Shown: positions 54,144 to 62,448 of the stretch, in pieces | How positions within the stretch are numbered: position 1 is the stretch's first letter | Layout of the letters: every line of letters begins with the position of its first letter | Source: Vibrio splendidus | GTDB taxonomy: Bacteria; Pseudomonadota; Gammaproteobacteria; Enterobacterales; Vibrionaceae | Reading direction: 5' to 3' | Length of the DNA: 64,000 nt | Assembly: GCF_001557875.1 (NCBI RefSeq) | Contig: NZ_LNRF01000001.1 | Coordinates: forward strand, 806,001-870,000 | Translations under genes and position numbers: made by a program | The notes under the pieces: model-generated | What the model saw: only the letters and a program-made list of their open reading frames with translations | Told to the model about the DNA's origin: nothing | The model's database searches: none

Positions 54144-54389
54144 ATGGAAGTTGGATTGTTCTGGGCTGAAAAAGGGATGTTGGTGCTTGGCGCACTGTTT
54201 GTTTTGACGAGCATGATGCAGTACGGAAGACGCAGTAGCGATTGGAAAGGCGTGATTACTATGTTCTACAAGCGTATCCCAATGAATATTGCGGAATACA
54301 AATGGTACCGTCTGGGTATCGCGTTGTTGGTTTTTGCCGTGATCATCCGCTTCGCATTGTTGATTTTATGGCCTACATATCAGTTCTAG
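54144..54389 (+). CDS. Small two-helix membrane protein (81 aa)
   Basis: 81 aa with two membrane helices (about 9-25 and 57-76) flanking a basic cytosolic loop (YGRRSSDWKGVITMFYKRIPMN). AAGGAA 7-8 bases before ATG 54144 decides this start; a TTG at 54114 extends the frame without similarity. I do not recognise a named family. Single-gene unit. Confidence 0.72.
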   Translation: MEVGLFWAEKGMLVLGALFVLTSMMQYGRRSSDWKGVITMFYKRIPMNIAEYKWYRLGIALLVFAVIIRFALLILWPTYQF

Positions 54390-54693
54390 CTCTTCACACT
54401 ATCTCTCTTATTATGGGTATATAAAGCCAAAATGAATGAGTAAACCAAGCCTTAATAAACCCGCTTATTAAGGCTACTATTAAATAAAATAGTGCTATTA
54501 CTCAATAATAAGGAGTGGCTATTGCCTTTGTAGCATATTGTTTTTCATGAAGAATAATACGAAATAATAGCTTACCCACTTGTTTCATCATTCTTACTAA
54601 TAATCTGCACATAAATCCATTCACCCCGTACCTGATACCATAATGTTCTGTTACACTCGTTCGAATTAGCTTTAATTTGTCAGTGGTGCATTT
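54390..54693. other. Intergenic region with T-less hairpin
   Basis: About 300 bases. AGCCTTAATAA / TTATTAAGGCT (54448-54475) is a clear stem, probably the terminator of the upstream small gene despite its short T content. The rest should hold the promoter of the response-regulator gene. Confidence 0.5.
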
Positions 54694-55698
54694 ATGTCAT
54701 TCCCAGTTCTTATATGTGATGATTCTGCGTTAGCAAGGAAGCAGATGGCTCGATCACTGCCTAGTTCTCTAAATGCAGATATAACTTTTGCTGTTCATGG
54801 GCTTAATGCACTTGAAGAGTTAGCTCAAAACCAGTTCAAACTGATGTTCCTCGACCTCACCATGCCGGAATTAGATGGTTATGGCACATTGGAAGAGATG
54901 CAACGTTTAGGCGATACCACACCTGTTGTGGTTGTTTCTGGTGATATACAACCAAAAGCACAACAGAGAGTGATGGATCTCGGCGCCAAAGCATTTTTGC
55001 AAAAGCCGATCGATAAAGAAGCGTTAAAAGCGATTTTACGTGAGCATGTTGAGCCGCCAAAACAACCTCAAATTATTACTCCAACCGCTTTAGAGCTGCC
55101 GATACTTCGCAGGCGCGATATCTATATGGAAGTCGCGAACGTGGCGATAGGCCGTGCAGCTGATGCACTGGCTCGTCACTTTAATGTGTTTGTTCATCTA
55201 CCGCTGCCGAACGTCAACATCTTCGAAGTGAGTGAATTGCACATGGCACTTCGTGACCTAGCCGACAACGACCAAGTGTCGGGTGTTTGCCAAGGCTTCA
55301 GCGGAGAAGGTATCGCAGGTGAAGCGCTAGTTTTGCTGAGTGATTCCAGTGTGAGCGATCTTAAGAAGCTCATGAAGGTGCCAACAGAAAGCGAGCAGCT
55401 AGAAGAATTAGAGCTGCTGATGGATGTATCGAATATTTTAGTAGGCTCATTCTTGAATGGGTTAGGGGAGCAATCGGAAGTTCGTTTCTTCCAAAGCTCG
55501 CCAGTGCTGCTTGGGCAACACATCTCGATTGATTCGGTCATCGAAAATACCAGTGGCTCGTTCAAAAAGACCATGACTTTCGAAGTCAGCTACAACATAG
55601 ACGGCACTTCCATCCGTTGTGACCTTCTGTTTATGTTTGTTGATGAGTCTCTGCCTCTTCTAGACAACAAATTGGCCTACCTAATGGAGGAGTTTTAA
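54694..55698 (+). CDS. Response regulator fused to a CheX/CheC phosphatase-like domain
   Basis: 334-aa cytoplasmic protein. Receiver domain at 1-120: acidic D9/D10, phospho-acceptor D54 (LMFLDLTMPELDG), S82 and K104 (FLQKPID). The C-terminal half (about 130-330) resembles CheX/CheC: EVANVAIGRAADAL and LLMDVSNILVGSFLNGLGEQ recall the E-x2-N helix signature. CheX/CheC proteins dephosphorylate CheY-P, so this protein may tune chemotaxis or another phosphorelay. No kinase, receptor or flagellar gene is nearby. Followed after one base by a PAS protein gene. Confidence 0.82.
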   Translation: MSFPVLICDDSALARKQMARSLPSSLNADITFAVHGLNALEELAQNQFKLMFLDLTMPELDGYGTLEEMQRLGDTTPVVVVSGDIQPKAQQRVMDLGAKAFLQKPIDKEALKAILREHVEPPKQPQIITPTALELPILRRRDIYMEVANVAIGRAADALARHFNVFVHLPLPNVNIFEVSELHMALRDLADNDQVSGVCQGFSGEGIAGEALVLLSDSSVSDLKKLMKVPTESEQLEELELLMDVSNILVGSFLNGLGEQSEVRFFQSSPVLLGQHISIDSVIENTSGSFKKTMTFEVSYNIDGTSIRCDLLFMFVDESLPLLDNKLAYLMEEF

Positions 55699-55699
55699 T

Positions 55700-56137
55700 A
55701 TGCTGAATCTTCCTGCTGAATTTGAACAGTTCCACTGGATGGTGGATATGGTTCAAAACGTTGATATGGGGCTGGTGGTTATTAACCGTGATTTTCAGGT
55801 ACAAGTCTGGAACGGTTTCATGACGCACCATAGCGGTAAGCAATCGCATGATGCGATTGGTAAGTCTATCTTTGAACTGTTCCCTGAAATCCCAGAAGAG
55901 TGGTTTAGGCTGAAAACCAAGCCAGTCTATGACTTAGGCTGCCGCAGCTTCATTACATGGCAACAAAGGCCTTATCTGTTTAAGTGTCGTAACGTTAGGC
56001 CTGTGACCCAACAAGCTGATTTCATGTATCAGAACGTGACGCTAAATCCGATGCGCTCACCAACAGGGCAAGTGACCTCATTGTTCCTGTCAATTCAAGA
56101 TGCGACTGCAGAAGCGTTAGTCTCTCAAAAGAACTAG
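55700..56137 (+). CDS. PAS-domain protein, coupled to the response regulator
   Basis: 145 aa, almost all one PAS domain (FEQFHWMVDMVQNVDMGLVVINRDFQVQVWNGFMTHHSG, GKSIFELFPEIP). No output domain is attached. Its ATG lies one base after the stop of the response regulator, so the two are translationally coupled and probably act together. The PAS fold may bind a small molecule or a partner protein; ligand unknown. Confidence 0.82.
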   Translation: MLNLPAEFEQFHWMVDMVQNVDMGLVVINRDFQVQVWNGFMTHHSGKQSHDAIGKSIFELFPEIPEEWFRLKTKPVYDLGCRSFITWQQRPYLFKCRNVRPVTQQADFMYQNVTLNPMRSPTGQVTSLFLSIQDATAEALVSQKN

Positions 56138-56200
56138 ATAGTTCTATTCGCCAAACAACGCTTTCCTATACGCGTATTAGCATCAGTTTAATCAGCGAAT

Positions 56201-56237
56201 AAAATGGCTAAGGTTAACCACCTTAGCCATTTTTTTG
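56201..56237 (+). terminator. Terminator of the PAS gene
   Basis: AAAATGGCTAAGG / CCTTAGCCATTTTTTT stem and T run. Confidence 0.92.
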
Positions 56238-56846
56238 TTTTCTATTCTTCAAATCTTATCTTTTCCCCAGTTTTTAACGTCAACCAATCCTCTTTTTCTG
56301 TGCGCTTTGCAGAGTCTTCTAGGTTAAATGAACGAAAGGGCTGGGACGAAACGTGCTTTTGGAATCGTAATGCTACGGGTTAAAAGAAGTTGGATTTATA
56401 AAGTACAGGCTGGAAAGGGGTATTTAATGGAGTGTGAAGGTCGAATTATCAAACCCAAGTGAATATTGGTCTCTAGATTGAGTCTTTATCACTCTACTTT
56501 TCTTAGTTGATGCTAACCAACAGCACCATGAGTTTGTCTAATTTGGTCGAAAAAAGAAAAAATTAGGAAAAAAATCGAATTTATTTAAGAAAAAAGGCAT
56601 TTTTTTGTTGGAGAAAAGTGTGATTTTTATTTGAATTCAAGGCACTTTCTTCACATATTTGCTTATTGAAGGCGATATTGTGTGAAAAGGGGAGGAAAAC
56701 GATTGCGCAATAAACCGACAGCGTTTGCGTGATTGGTTAGCTAAGTTATTAATTAGTAAGAATTTAGTTGGGAAGTGTAGCAAGGGGAGTTTTAGCAGAT
56801 ATGGAATCTTTGAGAGGATAGCATAAAAAAAAATGAAATATCAGAC
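56238..56846. other. Gene-free AT-rich stretch upstream of guaC
   Basis: About 610 bases with no credible ORF. It contains a PurR-like sequence at 56693-56708 and the half-site CGTTTGCGT at 56722-56730, plus poly-A/T stretches at 56545-56620. An uncharacterised small RNA cannot be excluded. Confidence 0.45.
56693..56708 (+). promoter_or_regulatory. PurR/LacI-family-like operator
   Basis: AGGAAAACGATTGCGC matches 11 of 16 positions of the PurR consensus ACGCAAACGTTTTCGT; a second half-site CGTTTGCGT follows 14 bases on. Placement about 150 bases before the guaC promoter makes purine control plausible. Confidence 0.4.
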
Positions 56847-56874
56847 TTGCTGTTACTAAATCACGACCTATAAT
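56847..56874 (+). promoter_or_regulatory. Sigma-70 promoter of guaC
   Basis: TTGCTG, 16 bases, TATAAT. The expected start (about 56880-56882) coincides with the first base of hairpin A. Confidence 0.6.
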
Positions 56875-56878
56875 GCTG

Positions 56879-56913
56879 AAAACCGGAGCGTCTGCCAACG
56901 CTCCGGTTTTTTT
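56879..56913 (+). promoter_or_regulatory. guaC leader hairpin A (terminator-like)
   Basis: AAAACCGGAGCG / CGCTCCGGTTTT, 12-bp stem with loop TCTGCCAA and seven T. Looks like an intrinsic terminator at the very 5' end of the guaC transcript, or the terminator of an upstream RNA. Confidence 0.75.
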
Positions 56914-56926
56914 GTGTCCGAAGAAA

Positions 56927-56954
56927 AGTAAACTCGTCTGCCAACGGTTTTACT
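56927..56954 (+). promoter_or_regulatory. guaC leader hairpin B with the same loop as hairpin A
   Basis: AGTAAA-C-T-CG pairs with CG-G-TTTACT (one C-T mismatch, one T-G pair) around the identical octaloop TCTGCCAA. The 12 bases CGTCTGCCAACG are repeated exactly at 56889-56900 and 56935-56946 while the outer stems differ. Confidence 0.65.
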
Positions 56955-57001
56955 ACGCATTTCGCGAGAGACACATAATTTTATGAATCAAGGAAAACAC
57001 C

Positions 57002-58045
57002 ATGCGTATCGAACAAGAACTTAAGTTAGGTTTCAAAGATGTACTCTTCCGTCCGAAGCGTTCTACCCTTAAAAGCCGTTCTCAAGTTGAATTAACCCGC
57101 GATTTTACATTCAAGCATAGCGGTCGTCAATGGTCTGGTACTCCAGTAATTGCAGCTAACATGGATTCGGTAGCAAGCTTTGAAATGGCAGCTGCTCTAG
57201 CAGAGCACGGTGTTATGACTGCAGTACACAAGCACTACACAGTAGAGCAGTGGGCTGAGTTCGCTAAAACAGCAGACAAGAAAACACTGAACAACGTATT
57301 TGTATCAACAGGTACATCTGAAGCTGAGTTTGAGAAAACTAAGCAAATCATGGCGCTTAGCGAAGACTTCGTATTTATCTGTATTGATATCGCTAACGGC
57401 TACTCAGAGCACCTAGTTGAATACGTACAAAAAGTACGTGCTGAATTCCCGGACAAAGTTATCTCTGCGGGTAACGTTGTAACAGGTGACATGGTTGAAG
57501 AGCTAATCCTAGCTGGCGCAGACATCGTTAAGGTTGGTATCGGCCCTGGTTCTGTTTGTACTACACGTGTTAAAACAGGCGTAGGTTACCCTCAACTTTC
57601 TGCAATCATCGAGTGTGGCGACGCAGCACACGGCCTTGGCGGCATGATCATCGGTGACGGTGGCTGTTCATGTGCGGGTGACGTATCTAAAGCGTTCGGC
57701 GGCGGTGCTGACTTCGTAATGCTAGGCGGCATGCTAGCTGGTCACTCTGAGTCAGGCGGTGAAGTAGTAGAGCAAGACGGTAAGCAATTCATGAAGTTCT
57801 ACGGCATGTCTTCACAGTCGGCTATGGACAAGCACTCTGGTGGTGTTGCTAAGTACCGCGCTGCAGAAGGTAAAACTGTTTTACTTCCATACCGTGGTTC
57901 TGTTCACAACACAATTTCTGACATCCTTGGTGGTGTACGTTCAACTTGTACATACGTAGGCGCAGCGAAGCTTAAAGAGCTAACTAAGCGTACAACTTTC
58001 ATCCGTGTACAAGAGCAAGAGAACAACGTATTCGGTAAAGAGTAA
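57002..58045 (+). CDS. guaC: GMP reductase
   Basis: Converts GMP to IMP and ammonia with NADPH, balancing guanine and adenine nucleotides; cytoplasmic tetramer. The 347-aa protein has the IMPDH/GMPR barrel, catalytic Cys186 in [11 protein letters not shown], and [10 protein letters not shown] and the YRAAEGK active-site flap. Length equals E. coli GuaC. AAGGAAAA precedes the ATG. The roughly 120-base leader carries two hairpins with the same loop, pointing to control after transcription start. Confidence 0.96.
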   Translation: MRIEQELKLGFKDVLFRPKRSTLKSRSQVELTRDFTFKHSGRQWSGTPVIAANMDSVASFEMAAALAEHGVMTAVHKHYTVEQWAEFAKTADKKTLNNVFVSTGTSEAEFEKTKQIMALSEDFVFICIDIANGYSEHLVEYVQKVRAEFPDKVISAGNVVTGDMVEELILAGADIVKVGIGPGSVCTTRVKTGVGYPQLSAIIECGDAAHGLGGMIIGDGGCSCAGDVSKAFGGGADFVMLGGMLAGHSESGGEVVEQDGKQFMKFYGMSSQSAMDKHSGGVAKYRAAEGKTVLLPYRGSVHNTISDILGGVRSTCTYVGAAKLKELTKRTTFIRVQEQENNVFGKE

Positions 58046-58077
58046 CGTTTAACGTGATTGTTTGAATTTTAAGAATT

Positions 58078-58104
58078 GAGCCGCTTTTTAGCGGCTCTTT
58101 ATTT
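58078..58104 (+). terminator. Terminator of guaC
   Basis: GAGCCGC, TTTTTA, GCGGCTC, then TTTATTT. Confidence 0.9.
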
Positions 58105-58447
58105 AGGTGTGTACCGTCCTAAATATGGTGACACATTTCCAACATCAAATTGGAGAGTTTCATTAGCGATTTAATATGTAATTAATTGCCTATTTTCTCA
58201 ATTTAAATTTATTCTGATCTAATTTCTATTATTGTAAATTGACTCTAAATTAAGTTTTGTAGGTTATTGAAATATATTAATTATAATCATTTTAAATATG
58301 GTTTATTAATCCAAGTTAATATAAGCAAAGTTTCATATTAATTTAATTCTGATTTTTAACCATAAAAATAATATTATCCGATCGATAATGGAATATTAAA
58401 ATCATACGACCTATTATAAATAGTGATTTTTATTTAATAGGTGATTT
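58105..58447. other. Very AT-rich upstream region
   Basis: About 340 bases made almost only of A and T, in contrast to neighbours. No ORF or repeat can be named. Likely an H-NS-bound promoter region of an acquired gene. Confidence 0.5.
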
Positions 58448-59182
58448 ATGACTAGGTTTAATAATTCCTTGTGTTTTTTAAAATTCCTGATAAAAGTCAA
58501 GATTATAGTTTTTGTAACTGTGTTTTTTAAAAAATACTTTATTAATTGGATACTTAAAACGAGTAATGTATTTTTGCTTTTTGTTACTTTAGTTTTTTTA
58601 CACGGTTGTATGCATGTCGGGAATGGGGTTTTAGAGGTTGATGATACCCCACCTGATTTAAACTATTTACCTGTCCTTATCCCTTTTCTATTGGGGGGGC
58701 ATGGGTCTGCAATTCCTATCACCGACACTATAAGTATAACTTCCGCTCACGTAGCTAGATATGATTACAGTACTGTGATTGCATATCATCCCGTTTGTGA
58801 CGTTGCGCTAATCGAAGCGAATAATCGAAATAAAAATAAGTTGAAGATGGGAGTGATTTATAGCGGAGAGAGTTTAATTAATTATGGCTATGAATTTAAT
58901 GGAGAAATAGTTAAAGGTGAAGGTGTATATATTATGGATGTAATGATAGAGGAATATCCTGGATGTCATTATAGTTTAAACACAGCACCTCAAAAATCAG
59001 GAATGTCGGGGGGGCCTGCTGTAAATAGTTCAGGTGAGCTTGTAGGTGTTATTCATGGTATTGGTTTTGAGCCTCCTATACTTCTAGGAACTCATGAGCA
59101 AGTTAATTTGGAACGGTATTCTTATTTTGTGTCAATTAATTTCATAAGAGATTGGTTGGACATTCATATCGTAAGTAAGTGA
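58448..59182 (+). CDS. Trypsin-like serine protease lipoprotein
   Basis: 244 aa. Two hydrophobic stretches at the N-terminus (about 10-27 and 40-53) end in a lipobox-like VFLHGC with Cys54, suggesting a lipoprotein. The rest fits a chymotrypsin-like fold with the triad H101 (TITSAHV-like SITSAHV), D118 (PVCDVALIE) and S187 (KSGMSGGP). No PDZ domain, unlike DegP/DegS. The gene is AT-rich with codon use unlike guaC, and lies alone in an AT-rich insert. AGGTG 6 bases before ATG 58448 supports this start although the leader is unusually long. Could be a trypsin-like peptidase or an inactive relative; target unknown. Confidence 0.68.
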   Translation: MTRFNNSLCFLKFLIKVKIIVFVTVFFKKYFINWILKTSNVFLLFVTLVFLHGCMHVGNGVLEVDDTPPDLNYLPVLIPFLLGGHGSAIPITDTISITSAHVARYDYSTVIAYHPVCDVALIEANNRNKNKLKMGVIYSGESLINYGYEFNGEIVKGEGVYIMDVMIEEYPGCHYSLNTAPQKSGMSGGPAVNSSGELVGVIHGIGFEPPILLGTHEQVNLERYSYFVSINFIRDWLDIHIVSK

Positions 59183-59217
59183 ATTGTAAAAATTATAAAA
59201 TCTTGTTTTACTATGTG

Positions 59218-59261
59218 AATACTCACTTAATTTATCACTTTTATGTGGTGAGGTGAGTGTT
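59218..59261 (+). promoter_or_regulatory. Imperfect hairpin after the protease gene
   Basis: AATACTCAC / GTGAGTGTT arms with an inner CAC/GTG; no T run. Possible 3' end structure of the protease mRNA. Confidence 0.4.
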
Positions 59262-59367
59262 AGATTCAGATATTCAAGTTGTACAGTGATGATTTCGAAT
59301 TGTTTGGTATAGACTTATTATTGATTAGGATGGGAAAATACTAGGGTCACGATGCAGGTTGCGTAGA

Positions 59368-59392
59368 CTCACCAGAAACTAGACCTGGTGAG
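59368..59392. promoter_or_regulatory. Hairpin downstream of the GST gene
   Basis: CTCACCAG / CTGGTGAG with a 9-nt loop. Located 23 bases beyond the GST stop on the minus strand, so it may end that transcript. Confidence 0.45.
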
Positions 59393-59414
59393 CATGTTCT
59401 TATTATTTAGTCGA

Positions 59415-60095
59415 CTATTTCTCTTGCACATAATTCGAAGGAAACAGTGCTCGTTTCGCTTCTTCATCACGTTCGGTTTTAAACTCGATGTCTTTGCCTG
59501 TTTCACGGGCGCGAAGTGCGGCAGGGCGAGTGTTGATGGCGTTAAACCAGCGCTTCAAGTTCGGGTAAGGTTCTAGGCCTTCTTCACCAAGAACGAAAGG
59601 TGCTTTATCAATCCAACCCCATGCAGCAACATCGACAATGGTGTACTCATTACCGACGATAAACTCACGACCTTCCATATGCTTTTCTAACACTTCGTAG
59701 TGACGTTGCGCTTCACGTAGGTAACGATTCACTGCGTAGTCTAGGCCTGCTGGTGCTGCATGACGGAAGTGTACCGATTGGCCTGAATAAGGACCAAGAC
59801 CACTGGCAATAAACATCATCCAAGAGAGTAGTTCGGCTCTGTCTTCTGGCTGTCCACCTAGCTTGCCTGTCTTCTCTGATAGGTACAGAAGGATAGCGTT
59901 TGAATCGAACACGCGTTGTCCCTCGTCTTCAATGGCTGGTGTTTTACCGTTCGGGTTTATTAAGCGATATTCCGGCGTGTGTTGTTCGCCTTTTAAGGTA
60001 TCAACGGGAACGAGTTCAAAATCTAGGCCTGTCTCTTCTAGAAACAGAGCGATCTTCATTGGGTTGGGTGTTTGGTGAAAATAGAACTTAAGCAT
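59415..60095 (-). CDS. Glutathione S-transferase
   Basis: 226-aa cytosolic GST: thioredoxin-like N-terminal half (HQTPNPMKIALFLEETGLDFELVPVD, NPNGKTPAIED with the cis-Pro, DSNAILLYLSE) and a helical C-terminal half. Resembles the Nu/YfcG-YghU-like bacterial GSTs, which have disulfide-bond reductase or glutathione transferase activity. AAGGAG precedes the ATG. A perfect 16-bp palindrome 40 bases upstream suggests control by a TetR-family repressor. Confidence 0.9.
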   Translation of the reverse strand: MLKFYFHQTPNPMKIALFLEETGLDFELVPVDTLKGEQHTPEYRLINPNGKTPAIEDEGQRVFDSNAILLYLSEKTGKLGGQPEDRAELLSWMMFIASGLGPYSGQSVHFRHAAPAGLDYAVNRYLREAQRHYEVLEKHMEGREFIVGNEYTIVDVAAWGWIDKAPFVLGEEGLEPYPNLKRWFNAINTRPAALRARETGKDIEFKTERDEEAKRALFPSNYVQEK

Positions 60096-60134
60096 GGGGT
60101 AACTCCTTGTATTGGTGATTCATTAAAGCACCAC

Positions 60135-60150
60135 TTGAACGATCGTTCAA
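60135..60150. promoter_or_regulatory. TetR-type operator palindrome
   Basis: TTGAACGATCGTTCAA, perfect 16-bp palindrome 40 bases upstream of the GST start codon, of the shape bound by TetR-family repressors. No tetR gene lies in the window. Confidence 0.6.
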
Positions 60151-60591
60151 TGATTGGTTTTGAATCATTTAAAAATATGTCGATTCGTATTTAGCGGCCA
60201 TACGTTTAGAACTTTGTTATCTGGGGGAGGATTAACATCGAACAATTCAGTGTGCCGGATTTTAAGTTGTTGAAAAGATAAGCTTAAATTTGTTGTTTGG
60301 ACGTGTTGTCTTCTGCGGAGTTTGGATTTGTGATGGGTGGTTTTTGGTGGAATAGGGCGTATGGAATCCGCAGTTAGATGTTCCAAAATGCTCGGTGAGT
60401 TCTCCTTTAAACCAAAATTATCTCGATGCACAGGCTTATTGATAAGTTCAAAATCGTGATCTGTTGCCACACCTTATGCAACAAATGAATATTAACTCGG
60501 AGATTCTGGTGTGGTTCACGGTTTTTTAATCTTAGGGACTTACATTGGTGAGCAAATCTGATGTGAACACTTAACGACACAGGATCTTTCC
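60151..60591. other. Divergent GST / DUF218 intergenic region
   Basis: About 440 bases. A 101-codon minus-strand frame (60165-60470) has no domain character. No other structure is clear; it should contain the promoter of the DUF218 gene. Confidence 0.4.
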
Positions 60592-61689
60592 ATGAAAAAG
60601 AACATTATCGCCCTCGCTCTTGGTGGCATGCTCGCTTTTGGCGCAACACCTTATTCTTTTGCTGCTAACGATGGCGCAGTACAGGCTTCTGCGGACTACG
60701 CGCAGTTGGTGACTAAGCGACAAGTTGTCGACCAATTACTTCTTGATGCGTTGCAGGCGTTTAAGTCTCCGGCAAGAATTTCTCACGCGGGCTTCACGGC
60801 TAAAATGCCAAGCAACATGGAAATTGTGACTAACCGATTGTTAGAAGCTTACCAGCTAGAACCTTACCGTACTGATTTGCTTATCTCGGCAGCGAACGCT
60901 CAAATCTACAACAAAAATGCAGAGCGCGCTATCGAGCTGTTTGAGCAAGCGCTGACGGTTGCGCCAGACGATGTCGACTTGCACGCTTACCTTGCGGTTT
61001 GGCAGAGATTTGAAGGTAATGACAGTGAATCCAACAAGCATATGGAGAAACTGGAAAGCCTGAACAAGGGCAAAGCAGAAGACATCAAACGTATTATTGC
61101 TACGGTTGACCGTGTGTTAGAAACACCGTTGAAAGAGTCGGCGGACAAAGGTCTATTGGATGAACACGGTGCGATTGTTACTTTGGGTTACGCGCTTAAC
61201 CCTGATGGTTCTATGCATCAAATCTTGATTGAACGCCTTGAAACTACATTAGCAATGTCGAAAGCGAACCCAGATGCGATGATCGTGTTAACGGGTGGTG
61301 TGCCGAAAAACCATAAGACAGAAGGTAAGTTGATGGCAGATTGGCTTATCGAAAAAGGGGTAAGCAAAGATCGCATCATTGAAGAGAACTACGCGACCAG
61401 TACGGTAGGTAATGCCTTGTTCAGTAGCTACGCGCTTGCTCGTCATGATATTAAACACGCGACCATTATTAGTTCGGCGAGCCACGTGCGTCGTGGTCAA
61501 ACTCTGTTTGAAATTGCGAGCTGGCAAACGGGCCCTCAGGGCATCACATTTGATACGGTTTCTTACCCAGACAAGCCGCTAGAAGATCTTAAGAAAGCAA
61601 GCAGTGGTGAGCTCCTAGGTATCTATCGTGACGCTCTTAGAACGTATGGGATGTGGAGCTACCGCTCTTATCCATTAGAGTCTCGCTAG
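60592..61689 (+). CDS. Exported TPR + DUF218 (ElyC/SanA/YdcF-like) protein
   Basis: 365-aa protein: signal peptide (MKKNIIALALGGMLAFGATP, ending SFAAN), a TPR-like helical part (about 70-165, AERAIELFEQALTVAPDDVDLHAYL) and a C-terminal DUF218 domain (about 195-350) with LGYALNPDG, MIVLTGGV and the EENYATSTVGNALFS segment. DUF218 proteins bind nucleotides or act in envelope maintenance; an exported version with TPRs hints at a cell-envelope role. Exact function unknown. Confidence 0.82.
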   Translation: MKKNIIALALGGMLAFGATPYSFAANDGAVQASADYAQLVTKRQVVDQLLLDALQAFKSPARISHAGFTAKMPSNMEIVTNRLLEAYQLEPYRTDLLISAANAQIYNKNAERAIELFEQALTVAPDDVDLHAYLAVWQRFEGNDSESNKHMEKLESLNKGKAEDIKRIIATVDRVLETPLKESADKGLLDEHGAIVTLGYALNPDGSMHQILIERLETTLAMSKANPDAMIVLTGGVPKNHKTEGKLMADWLIEKGVSKDRIIEENYATSTVGNALFSSYALARHDIKHATIISSASHVRRGQTLFEIASWQTGPQGITFDTVSYPDKPLEDLKKASSGELLGIYRDALRTYGMWSYRSYPLESR

Positions 61690-61774
61690 GCAAAGTATAA
61701 GTTGCTAGTACAATCGAGCACAGCTAGATGATATGCTGTACTCCTATTTAATTTAGTGTTTCAAAGGCAAAAAA

Positions 61775-62026
61775 ATGAACCCGATTTTAGCAATGTTGAA
61801 AGAGAACAATATTAGCGACGAGCAGATCAGTGAGCTATTCAAAACGCTGACCGAGAACCCTCTTGCAGCAATGGCGACGATCAGCCAACTTGGTTTACCT
61901 CAAGACAAACTTCAAATGCTGATGGGTCAGGTAATGCAAAACCCTGCACTAATCAAAGAAGCAGTTGAAGAGCTTGGCCTAGATTTTTCTAAGGTTGAAG
62001 CGGCTAAAGAGCAACTTCAAAAATAA
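61775..62026 (+). CDS. DUF2999-family small protein
   Basis: 83-aa, mostly helical, acidic protein beginning MNPILAMLKENNISDEQ. Matches what I recall of the DUF2999 family of gammaproteobacteria, whose role is unknown. No signal peptide. Followed by its own terminator. Confidence 0.75.
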   Translation: MNPILAMLKENNISDEQISELFKTLTENPLAAMATISQLGLPQDKLQMLMGQVMQNPALIKEAVEELGLDFSKVEAAKEQLQK

Positions 62027-62073
62027 GTGAATTTGAATGAGCTAATATCGATTTAGCTTAATCCACATTCAAT

Positions 62074-62121
62074 AAAAAGGTCGTTTAAGTTCAGCAACAG
62101 GCTGTCTTAACGGCCTTTTTT
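62074..62121 (+). terminator. Terminator of the DUF2999 gene
   Basis: AAAAAGG-T-CGTT...AAG / CTT-AACG-G-CCTTTTTT long-loop stem and T run. Confidence 0.75.
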
Positions 62122-62448
62122 GATCTTGGTGGCGATTTTTGACTTTGATTTGAGTACTTTCAATCATCTTCTCCGATCCTATACATACCGACCATTTCAA
62201 CACAATTGACAGCAACCTTGCCAAATTTGTGTGACTACTGACAATTTACTTACTAGACTTAACTAACCTATGTGCGACCTGATATGTGCACCTTGATGAA
62301 CAGAGTTTTTGGATGAAGAAAGCCCTAAATAATAGGGCTAACCGATTTGGGCCATGAGCGCGGTTTATCTATGAGTCACATTAAGGAAAAGAATAAGAAG
62401 GCAAGAAACTAAGCCCTTTATTGAGCAGTGATTTATAGGAAATGAGTT
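62122..62448. other. Intergenic region upstream of the DUF4382 gene
   Basis: About 330 bases without a gene; it should carry the promoter of the lipoprotein gene. No operator or repeat seen. Confidence 0.4.

Noticed and set aside
58448..59182. DegP/DegS-type stress protease
   Set aside because: Triad is trypsin-like but there is no PDZ domain and no rseA/degQ context.
60165..60470. 101-codon minus-strand ORF upstream of the GST gene
   Set aside because: No start signal or recognisable fold; covers the region expected to hold promoters.
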